Source: Diadema setosum
Lineage: Eukaryota; Echinodermata; Echinoidea; Diadematoida; Diadematidae
DNA: 64,000 bases
Direction of reading: 5' to 3'
Assembly (NCBI RefSeq): GCF_964275005.1
Contig: NC_092705.1
Location: 25,012,630 to 25,076,629, forward strand
A program made the translations under genes and the position numbers. Positions within the stretch are counted from its first letter, which is position 1. Every line of letters starts with the position of its first letter. Shown piece by piece: positions 25,395 to 37,762 of this stretch. The notes beneath the pieces were generated by a model. That model was not told where the DNA came from. It searched no databases and saw nothing but the letters and a program-made list of their open reading frames with translations.

Positions 25395-28300
25395 AGATAC
25401 TAAAGTCCCACCTATTCATTTTGCTGTTACTCTCTAGGTCACAGACCTGTCCTTGAAGGTGAGAGCTGAGGCTGCAGGGCTGCTCGGGTCACTTCACTCA
25501 GTCAGCACCAAGTTCCTGGAGCAGACCCTGGACAAGAAGCTGATGTCGGGCTTGAGGGTAACGCCAACCTTTAGCATCTCATGTGTCAAAAGTTATGATG
25601 AGACATTGCTTTGTTTACTTTGGTTCAATTATTTGTTAAGGATCATCAATTGCAACCACAGTGGAATGAAAATGATGAGGGCTGGTATTTGTCTTTTGGA
25701 CATTTGTATTAGTCCTGGGGTCCATTTCATGATGTCATCACATAAAAGTCTTTATATAAATCTCAGAATTGCTAAAGTCATTCATATGAAGCTTATGAGA
25801 CATTCACATCAATTTAATGAAATCTGTCTTATAAGTGTGTCTTATGAACAAAAAGTCTTTATGAAATGGACCCCAGCATACCTTGCTGTAAGTGATTGTT
25901 AATACAAGCCTGATAAGACCCGGTTGTTCAATTATTCAACTTTAGATGAATAACAGCTCTAAAAGGTCTTATGCAGAGTTTGTTTGTTTGTTTTTGTTGT
26001 TGTTGTTTTTTTTTTAAATCGACTTGAAATTCAGTTTTGAATACTACCCAGTGATAGTGCATCGAATCTATCCAGTAGACATTTTCAGCATAGGCTAGCG
26101 TAATTTCATTGATTCCTTTCATGCAGACAGCAAAAATACAAACAAAAGCTCTACCCCATCCTCGCCACTCACATCTCGCTTAAGCTCTGGCAATCCAAAT
26201 GTGAAACAGGACAGTAGTGGTTATCTGCTGTCTTGTACATTTCTCTGAATAGTATTCCTTGGTATGTCACATTGAGCAATCTTTGAGAGCATAGAGATGC
26301 AATCAATGGCAGTAATAATTATGTGCTGTAAAAGCATTGTATTATGATCACTCCCGGGTCAGAAACTAAAACAATGCCAAAAGAATAGTCAAGCAAGCTA
26401 TGGCTAAATGCATAGACATTGAAAGTATGAAGAAGAATGAGAAAAATTTCTTTTAGTTTGATTTTCCGTCTTGCATAGACAAAAAAAAGTCTGCAAAATG
26501 ATCCTTATCGTTTTCATGTGAAGTGAACATTTTGTCTTTACTCTGAGAATTGTCATTTTAAACTATCTTTGTAGAAACAAAATGTTTCCCAGAAGGCTGT
26601 AAATACTGTGTTTCCTCCTTCTTATGTAGAAAAAGAAATCTTCCCATGAGAGGCAGAAGGAGCAGTACGTCTCCGGCGAGTGGTCGACGGGGAAAAAGTG
26701 GGCCGACGATGCCCCCCAGGAGGACGTTAATCCAGAGACCGTCAGTCTGATCAACTCCGGAGCGTGCGGGGCGTTTGTTCACGGCCTGGAGGACGAGTAT
26801 CTAGGTGAGATGAGAACACCCCCTATAGTAGGAATTCTCCTTGACCTTTGACCTTGCTGTATTTTGTTCTAAAGCCTTTCAAGTGCCACAGTTATGTAAG
26901 TGCAAAGTGCAAAGGTCATGTACACTTGCATAGACAGGAGTGTCATGTTTATGAATACTTGTGTGGTATATATGTATTTTTTTAGAATCATACACTGTAG
27001 CTAACATAGTGTGCACAATATGCAAAAAAAAAATGCACAGGTGAGAGTGGGTGTAATAATGATGATGCAATGCATTTGAGGGTATTTACATGTGCATAGC
27101 ATTATGAATACCTGAGAGTGTGCTGCATCTTCACTAAACCTGTGCATTATTTGTTTTATAAAATGAGTCCATGAACTATCACATCAGCTGGTAAGATTTT
27201 GTATGCAGACAATGGTGTGAGTCAAAGTGAATGTTTGGGTTCGTGCCATGTGCATATCTAGCTTGCTGCATAGAGCAATCGCTAATCTGCCAAAGAATAA
27301 CACACAGTGCGGTATTTTTTATTTCATTTATTTATTTATTTATTTTTTTTGCTGCACACTTTGAGCACTCCATTGCATTTAGGGAAAAAAAAGAAAAGAA
27401 GAGAGCATATGCGACTCATTTCAGTGCTTCTGATAGGCTACATTTTAAAAGTCATTTTATGATATGATATATGAATGATTATGAGCATGCTTTGTGCAAG
27501 AGAGGCAGTGGGAGGAACTTCATGCCATTGGTTGAGCTTTTGCTAAAAGTCTAAACGGGGTGGGGGGGGGTGAGCATCTTATCACTGTCTTTATAGAGCA
27601 TGCGGCATTAAAGATTCTGTTTTCTGTCACAATATATTGAAACTAATTTCTAATTTCCTTGCTGTGCTCTGTTATGAGTGCCATATATGTTTCTTCTATG
27701 GGGTGACAAAAGTTTGTATCTCAAATTTTGGTGAAAATCCAGTTTTTTTTTTGTTCTCTCTTTTGATTAATTGTCAGACAATCAGTTCAGTGATGTCTTG
27801 TCCAAATCTCAGCTGTCTTGCCCCAAAACTGAAGTCCCCATGGCATGTAAAAGGGGGAAGGTGATCCCATTTATTATAGTGCTTTGACTGCCATGTTTTT
27901 TCACTCTCCTGAACATATGACAGCTTTGAGATATGAGGTTTTGTCGCCCCAACAGCGATATGCTTGTATAAGCAATGCTTTGGCAAGGAGCAAAAATTCT
28001 TGTGCAAGATCTGTAAGTCTTCCAATATATTTTGGATCCACTAGAGGTGAGATCGGCAGCCCTCGATTCCCTGTGCGAACTCGCGGCCCAGTCCCCATCC
28101 TTCGCCATCCTCTCCCTCGACTTCCTCGTCGACATGTTCAATGACGAGATCGAGACCGTGCGGCTCAACGCCATCCACAGCTTGCGGAAGATCAACCACC
28201 ACATCAAGCTCAGGGAGGACCAGCTTGAAATCATTCTTAACGTGCTCGATGTAAGTCATGGATGTTGCCTCGGGCTCTGGGATCTTGTTGCTTGGTTTAG

Positions 28301-31300
28301 CCCCTGGACAATTATCCCAGACCCTTGCCCCAATCCTAACTCTATCCTAATTTTGAACCCAAATCCTGACCCTAACCTATATTCAAGCCCTAATCCTAAT
28401 CATAACTAATCCTTAACCTAATCGGTTATCCTATCACTAACCAGTTTTAGCCTGGTGGGGGGGGGGGGGGGGGGGGGAGTGGGGGTTAATTTCCTGATAT
28501 GTGTTTCCCATCTGAAGATTTCACAAATTAAAGAACCCAGTGGTGTGAGGATTCATGGGTGGCCTGATTCATTCGCTCTCCACCGGCGTACATTTGAAAA
28601 CCACAAATGGCACTTGTCAGTGAATATGTGCATATGTGCATCAAAGCGTATGCTCATTGGTAACGGTCAACTCCAGTCAAGATTCTTCCGCTTTGTGTGT
28701 ACTTACAAAGAGATCAGTGATAAAATTGTACACAATTTGTTGCAGGGATTCTTGAATATATCCGAGCTGGGTCAGAGTCATTCCATGGTATCCCCATGCC
28801 AACAGGTCTTTAGGAAATCCGGATACAAGATTTATGAGTTCACAGTAATAATATGAAACTTGTTCCTCCTCTTCCATCTCCTTCACTTCTCTTTCTTCTC
28901 CCCCCCCCCCCCCCCCCCCCTTCATGAGACTGGAACACTACATGTGCCTGTTGCTTCTTTCTCCTTTTTTTTTCTTTCTTAGTGTTTTCTCATATGACAT
29001 AAGATGATGTACTTAAGCTACATTGATAGACATTGATAGTAATGACCCGCATTCATTTCAAGACAGACTGCACACTGTAGACACTGAACATGTTTTTCAG
29101 TTTGTATAACCATGTCTAGGCTAAGGCCATGACCGCTGTAGTGTTACGGTTAGTGTTTTGAACAAAAATGAATTCAATAAAACTAGGGAAAATATCCACC
29201 TCAAGGCTAGTCCAATCATAACACGATTGTTCGTTCATGTGACACCCCTGACTGTTCTCTCCATTGCTCCACTGTGGCAGGATTCGTCCAAAGAGATTCG
29301 GGAGGCGCTCCATGAGCTGCTGTCCTCCGTCTCCATGGAGACCAAGTCCTGTCTCCACAAGGCCATGATGTTCCTCATCAGGAACCTGAACAAGTATCCG
29401 ACCGACAGACTCTCCATCTGGAAGTAAGACCATCTACTGCTTCACCTACTTTATATCTCAGAATGATTTTGAGCTGTTTCTGTTTTTTGTTTGTTTGTTT
29501 GTTTCTCAATTTTGGTTTGCCGTAATTCATTGGGGCTCACATTTGTTCAGTATGAGAAAGTGGAGGGCCTCTGTGTTGATATTATCATTTTATCTTGGCA
29601 TGTCATGAGCAAAACATTGAAGTTTTTAGTGACGAGCAGTGCACATATTGATAGCATGTCTGTACAGTTTCTTTATCAGTCTGAGCGGCCAGACAGCAGA
29701 AACAGTTAACCTAACATTTGTGATGACTTAGTAGCTTCATTTGGTTTGTTTCAAAATAAAACAAATGTGATAGCATTTCCCTAGATATTGAATGAAGGAG
29801 GTGCTTCACATTTCTTATCTCATCAATTTTGTAAGAACATTTACCACTTGATATATATATATAGAACAGACTCAGAGAAGAATTATTTTTCAGGAAAATT
29901 ATAGAAGCTAGTAAAATTTGGAATAAAAAGGGAAGGAAGGAGTTGGCAACCACTTCAGCAGCCACTGCACTGTTACAAATCACTGTGGAGCCAATGATAT
30001 GTTCCATAAAATGTTTTTCCTGCAAGTCAAATGGCTGTAAATCTCTATATAGAACTTATGATTTTTTTTTTTGAATGCAATTTCACTACTCTAATCTTAT
30101 ATTTACTTTCATATGATATATTTCTTCTGGAATAGATTGTTCCTGAGTGAAAACTTATCCAAAGAGTTGATTGTATTTGACACCCCCACAGATGTCACTA
30201 ACATTCAATTGTACTTTGCTCATGCAAATCTATAAATGTTTCTTATTTCTCGTGTTCCATGAATGTGTTTAAATATATGAAATTATGTTTAGACCATCCT
30301 AAAGACAATCTGTTCCCATGTTTTTTTAGTCAAATGTTGCGATGTTTTTATTCACTTTCGTTTTGCTCTTGTTTCTTGCTTTTATTTTGTTCTTACTTTG
30401 TATGACTGTCAGCCTTTGAACTTTTCTCCAATTTTCTGTCTCAGTTGCCTGAAGAATTTGGGAAAGGCTAATCCAGATCTCACACTGGCCCTGGTCCCAG
30501 AACTCTTGGGGACGCATCCTTACTTTGACACCCCGGAACCAGACATGGACGACCCAGCTTGTATCCTTGATCAATCTGTTTATTGAGCTTATGGTTCATT
30601 GGTGGCATACCTGCCTTCATATAGTACATTCCTTAACCTTTACAATGTATTGTATCCTCTCTAAATCACCATAAATGGCAATTTTGCAGTGCTCTTTGCA
30701 AGCTAGAAGAACATTGTATACCATATCACCTACAATCATGACTTACAGCCCATGTCAATGCCTGCTTCAGGACAGTAGTGATGAACTTTACTGTTGTAAG
30801 TTGTAGCCCAAATATTTTTCACCATTCTCATCTGCCTACCTTTGTAGTTTGTCTCTTTCATCTGTGGATAATGTCATATTTGTTTTGTGCTGTCAGTGGT
30901 CTGTTTTGTCATTGGGCAAATTAAAGATAGAAAACAATAACTAGAACTATCTTCTTTGGCTGGGAGTAATCTTATCCTGTGATGATAATGTTGTATCATA
31001 CATTCTTGTACAGTACAAAGCATTTTAAGTTACAGGACGAGAATATCAAAAAAGATCTGTCCTCCATTTTATGCTGGCAGTGAAATGGAGCGTGTGACTG
31101 CTCTGCTACTACTTCTTCATGAAGAACTCCCTTCCCAAACTATAGTTAACCCCTTGCAAATCAAGCTCGAGATGAGCCCTTCTTAAAGAGACATCGCAAA
31201 GGGAGTCTCACATCCGAAGGGTTAACCTGTATGAAGTGACGGAAGCATCACTGGTATTATATGTTTCCTTAGCTTGCGTTTGATCACCAGACATTGCCGT

Positions 31301-31619
31301 GATGATCATGATCCTGAATTCTGCAGTGAACTCGCCGACCATGTCAGCTCTCTTTCCGGAGTACACCTTCAGACACTACGGGTACCTCAGGGACTCCCTC
31401 CCTCATCTCGTCCCAGAGGTCGAGGTGAGGATTTTATTAATTAATTTTTTTTTTGGGGGGGGGGAGGGGGGCTTAGATTAGGGAATTAATGATGAAGTTG
31501 GGAGATGTTCAAAAATTGAAGAAGTTGATTAACAAGCTTCTTTTGTAACTTGCATTGATGGTGATGGTGACGATGATGATGGTAGTGATGATGATAGTGA
31601 TGACGATGATGATCATGGC

Positions 31620-31650
<31 letters not shown>

Positions 31651-33636
31651 GTGGGGGTGATGGTGATGATGGTGGTGATAATGATGATGGTGGTGTTGAT
31701 AATGATGACATTGCTATTGGTTATGGTATCTTTGACTATCATTATGATGATGACAATGATTATGAAAAAGATGATGATGATGATGATGATGCAAGCAGTG
31801 AGAAAAATGGCGATGATCAACAGGTATAATCATAAAAACGATAAATTTGACATAAAATAGCTAAAACCATGCTTTATTTGGGCCTTGGGCTTTGCCTATC
31901 GTCAGTTCTCTTCATAGTGTGAACTCTTGACAATTAATGATGATAGTGGTTTTGTGTCAAATTGATTGATCATTTACATCTCCATCACAATGTTGGTATG
32001 ATGATAGAATTCAGTTGAACAGGTCTTTATATCATGTAGTACTTTTTGGCCCAAATTCATGAAGGTGGTGTAAACGTCTTTAAACTTAAACCATGGTACA
32101 AATTTAGACCATGGTCTAAAATAAGCGTGAAATAGGCGTACCTTTGACATGTGCGTATCAATGCGTGTTTGTTATTGGACGTCTGTTGGTGTACGCAATC
32201 TGTCAGTCGTATTCACGCAGAAGAAATTTGCAGAAACCGTGGTTTGAATTTGTACCACCTTCGTGAGTTCGGGCCTTTGAGTCAACCATGCAAAGAGATA
32301 TATGAAAACACTGGAGTAGGTATAGATATTACACTATTTCTTCTGATGTAATGATTTGTAAAACTCTTGGCTTTGCAACAAGCATCATAAAAGACTATCC
32401 TACATAATCACTCAATATTTAGCATCTGATGGCAGCTGGGAGGAGGGGTGTCCACGGCAACAGAAGCCCACCCGCAGAGGAGGAGACAAATCCCCAAGAC
32501 TTCCTCAGTCAGACTCTGGAGAAGCTGAAAGGTCTCGACAGCCTTCCCAACGCCACAGCCATCAACGTCATGCAGCTCACCATAAGGTAGGGGGCGACCT
32601 TTGACCCCTGTGCCATTGTTACTCAATCCTTCCTGAATATGACTGCGATAATGCACTCGAACCTGCTGCGTTTTAGGAGTCAGAAGTGACTATCCTGATG
32701 TTATGATCGCCCTGTTTCGCAAGAGAGAAAGGAAAATTAATTTATCAATAACAGTCTCTTCAGTTGTCATGGAAACAGGGTACACTAGATGCTTCCTTCA
32801 TAATATCTGCAAAGTTGTATCTAATGCATTTGGGCCCTGGCAGCAATAATGCGTCTCAGGTTTGATGATTTCTTTTTTGTGTGTGTGTGTGATGAGGGAA
32901 TATCGTTGGTTGAGAATGATGAGTGCATTAAGTTGCCTCTAGAGCCATAGTGTTTGAGGCAACTTAATGCCCTTCTCATTCTCACCCAACGATATGTACA
33001 TATGAATCCACGCAGATTGTTTGAATTAGGGAAGAATACATGGAAAGCATCTGGAAAATTTGTCACATCTAGTGTGCGAGGTATGTTTTGAATTTACTCC
33101 ATTCCAACCTTGAAGAAGTTTGATCACAGACTGAAGAATGTTCACTTTTTGTCATTGTACGCATGAAGTTTATTGAACTTGAGGGGATGTTGAAGGCAGA
33201 AGGAAATCCCAAAGTTTCTACAGCTTAGTCATGTTATGAAGGGTTGAAGTGGGGATCTAACATTTGCAGGGCTGTGATTCTGAAGTATATCGACGGGATG
33301 TTTTGTTCTCCATTCACAGAGATCTGCAAAGGATAAGTGAGCTTGAACCAAGGCTAACAGCCACAGCAGAATTCTACTCTATGTACATTGAGTGCCAGCT
33401 TACACTTGCCAAGGTAAGAAATACACAATATCTATCTATGTTTCTTGTATATTCTTTTCTTTCATTGTATTTGAATATCCAATAGAGTGATGACGTGGAA
33501 TACCTATGATGGATTGATAGAGAACAGACCCTACTTCTTCATATTTCTCCAAGATTGAACCAGTCGAATCCTTTTCTAAATCCCTGACTTTCGAGCTTTT
33601 ACCACTCATCAACACTTTTGCTGTCCCTCAAGTAAG

Positions 33637-33681
<45 letters not shown>

Positions 33682-36600
33682 TGAACAACAACAGCAAAAT
33701 ATGTAACACTATTGTTGGTGCCGAGATCATTATCGGTGTTGGTTTTGACACACAACACCACAATTCCACCTTGCCACAGGCCCTAGGTTGTATTACTAAC
33801 CTCGACAATCAGCAGGGTGTAGGAAGTACTGTAAGTTTGGCATCCATTGTGCACCCTCCAAATATCATCTCATCCATGTGCCTAATTTCATCCTTTTTTA
33901 GCTCTGTGTATGCCATCTACATAGTGATCTCTAGTGTTATTATATGGGGGACTGTGTAGAGGAACTTTTGGTGCAACTGTTGTGGAGATGTGAATATTCA
34001 TGATACATTTGAATAAAATCCATGTAGAACTTTATATCCAGATAAATAGTGCAAACTGGCAATGAGTTTTGTTAAAATCTTTTATTGTTCTCTATTTATC
34101 AAAGAGTGATTTGTCGTGGAATATGATGCTACATGCATCATACCCAAAATGCAAACTTGTGACTCCCACGATTCTTTTCTCTGTAGGCTTTGAGCGGAGA
34201 CCACTGGAATGTGCCCGCCATGCTCTGCCCACAGCAGAGTGCAGAGACCGCCCTCGCAGCCGCCGAGAGGGTAAGGTTCAAAGATGATGGGAAGTTTGTG
34301 ATACTCTTGTCTGACTTCATATTGGAGTGAAACACTTCGTTAGTTTTACAATGTGAAGCACATAATTTTTTTTTTTTTTCTAAAGAAAGCTTTACACATT
34401 GGAAAATGCATTATACATAGTTTTTTGTTGTTGTTTTCTTATTCAAATCTGATTACCTCACCATGACAATTCATACAGTACAAGAGTAAGTGAGTTGTGG
34501 ATCTACGAGGTAACCACACGTGTGAGCTGGTCCGCCGACCCACTATCCAAACAAGGAGATGAAAACCATGAGAGAACAGAACATACAAAGACAAAATATA
34601 ACTTTGTATGTTTAATTTAGAAGCCTGTATTATTTCAACTTATTTTATCTGAATAATATGTTTGTATGCTTATCTACACTTATGCGCTACATCCATGGGT
34701 ATGCCTTATTGAATTTCTATAGTAATGCTATCCAGGTTCCTGCAATATTTCTTGTATAAATCTGTTAATTTGGACACATTTGAATAAAATAAATAGATAT
34801 GTTTTGTTGTTTGGACAATATGATTGACACACATGTTCAAATACAATGCCATGAGACACATACAAGTGGTATGGATGCATGTTTGTCTTTTAGCTTTAAC
34901 CTCTGACCTTTGACATGTCACCCGTGCAGGTCATCGACCTCAGCTACCGGCTGCAGCACTTGTACCTGGGCTGCAGCGAGTCGGAGCTGGCCCAGGTGCA
35001 GCAGCTGAGGCTGCGGGCCTGGGCCCTGCAGCTGGTGGTTCAGCTGAGAGGCAGCGGGGGCAGTGGCAGCGGTGGAGCATCGGCCAGTAAACTGACCCAG
35101 CGGTTCCTCAACAGGGCCTCTGCCATGCAGGAGTGAGTTTCCATGGCAACCGCCTCACCAGAGTCTAATTGATGCATTTTGTTGATGTTTTATTCCCCAG
35201 TAAAATGATGCAGGCTGTCTAATGGGGAAAGCTGCAGTGCAGCTTTTAAAAACCTGTGCAACTCTGCATGTGACATGTAGTAACATAAATTAAAGGCATT
35301 ATTTACCATTTGTAGATGAAACAAAAACCCAGCTTTCAGTGCTTCAAAATAGTTCTAAACTGTGAGTTAGGGATAGAAACAACCAATTTACAATTGTAAT
35401 CAGTATAATCAGTTTAAGTTTACTTGTTGAGTATACAAAATGTAAACAAAAGTTATGATAAAATTGCTTCTAAAAAAAAAAAAAAAACGTCTGCAGTTAT
35501 GGTTTAATTGAAAAGTAAGAGAAAAATAGTGATATCTCCTTATATTTAGGCTTCATTGCAAAATTTTTATATGGTAGGATGTTTTGTGATACAACTGACC
35601 TACACATATGCATCAAATGTGATAACTCGAAAAAGTTTTTGAATCACTGTGCCCAATGGTAAATAGTACCTTTAACATAATCTGTAGAATATCATTCAAT
35701 TCACAGCTTCAAAATGTTAACCAAACAAGACTTTTAATTACCCAAATATTATGAAGAGGCTTATGACACACACACACCAGGCATTCATCCATGTGAAAGA
35801 ATAGTTTGTATATTGCCTTAAAAGGGAGCCATAAAGAATGGTTGAGTATGTCATTTGCCAGGAATGTAGATGAAATTTCGTGAAAGGTGGGATGGCTTAC
35901 AAAAGAGCAGACATCCTGAAAAGTTTTGGAAGTGCACAAGTTTGGTCCTTTTGGGCTAGGATATGCGAAAACTCAGCATATATATCAAGATTTGCTTGAT
36001 CCTTCCCAGAACATGAAATTGACCCGTGGCATAAACATGTGAGAGGTGCAGACATTGCCTGTAAAACATAGACAGACATCCCGATATCGAGTTGCCAATT
36101 TTGTGATCACTCCCATAGTCTTTACATTGCATGATGAAGACTTGCATTAGGCACAGAAAATCAGTTACTAATAATCATAATTATCTTTATATGCCGTGGT
36201 GGTGGTACTGTTAATTCAAGTTTGTCCTCGCTAAATTTTCAGTGCTACATATCAAATTACACCAGCATGATTTATGAATATACAAACGTGAGCTCTCATC
36301 CATGTAGTTAAGTATTAGTGTTTTAATGTGGTCATGGCATTTTCCGCAGGCATTTCATATCAGCCGGCATCTCCCCCGACTCCTTCACGAGGGCGGTGTT
36401 CTCCCAGGTGCTAAAGTTATCGGCAGCCCGCCATGCCATCCTCACCAAGTTCCTCCAGCCCCTCCTCCTCCACAACCGTGCCCCGCCGCTCTCCCTCGCC
36501 AACACCCTCAGCCTGGTCGCAGCCGACATCCACGAGCCCACGGGGGGCAGCGACAACCCCATGCGCTTCACGGCCGGCCTGACGCTCGGCGTCTTCCTCG

Positions 36601-37714
36601 ACGCCAGCCTGCGCAACGTCAGGGATCTGGAGCGGATCCGCATTGAGGTATGGCATTTCCATAGCAACAGTCTTTCAGAGTCACGTCATACATTACAGTA
36701 CACGTGCATATGCCATGTATTTAACCAGCCTGTAATTTCTCACCAATTGTGACTTCCCGACAATTTTGTGTGTTGTTGAATTCGCGATCATTGAGAAATG
36801 TATGCATGCTCTTCACTCCTATGTCGGGATCAGAGTTAATGCTTTTGTGTTTTGTAAAATTTTCAAATGGCACCTGACTTGTGAAATTCGTAAAGATAAA
36901 AGCCCCTTGACATACTGTATATGGTGTATACAGTATATCAATGAATGTAGCAATTATAGACATTCTTTTGTTTCTCTACCTCAGACAAGGAGATTGGCAT
37001 ATATAAGTATGTCAGTTGAGGAGCAGAAGGTCATTAATGCAGTTGATTGTGTGCAGTTATTAACATCCTTCTGCCAGAAGTGAAGAAAAAAAATTCTTGC
37101 TGGTCTTCTTCTTCATATCATACACTTTATGTTTTTGCATTAACCGGGACAAAGCACAATGGTTAATATTATTCTTCTGTTTTCAGAGTGTGTGTGCATG
37201 TATGTGTCTGTCTGTGTGTTTTTTCAGTGTTTCACTGTGATATATTGCACATTGATCAGTTTGTTTTGGATTACTCAGCTGATTTATGTGAAACGATGGA
37301 CATGAAATGACTGATTTATTTTCTCTGTGCATACTAGATTTGTAAAAGGTTAATCTGCTTTTATATTAAATTGTATTACTGGTATGATAATTATGGGTCT
37401 AGGGCAATTACCCCCTGGGCAATTACCCCGCACCCTTCCCCTGGCCCTAATCCTAATCCTAATCCTGAACCTAATCCTATCCCTAACTCAAACTCCTAAC
37501 CCTAACCCTAACCCTAATCGTTACTCTAAGCTTACCACTATCCAGTATTTAGCCGGGGGGTAATTGCCCTCTCGGGGTAATTGCCCGGATACGAATAATT
37601 ATATGAAATAAAACCAAAACTTAGTGGGAAAAAAAAGGTGTGTTTGTGTATTGTGTGTGCTGGGGGAGGGATGTTGGATTAACCATGTTGTTATTTACAA
37701 TACACTCATTCAAA

Positions 37715-37762
<48 letters not shown>

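Noticed and set aside
28032-28409. A separate 125-residue protein
   Set aside because: Its first part is INTS4 exon 9; the remainder is read-through into the CCTAA-rich intron sequence.
36326-36667. Proline-rich and arginine-rich ORFs overlapping INTS4 exon 17
   Set aside because: They are alternative-frame shadows of the GC-rich exon 17.
37490-37520. True chromosome end or telomere
   Set aside because: Only a few CCCTAA units, flanked by inverted repeats and by INTS4 exons on both sides, so it is interstitial.
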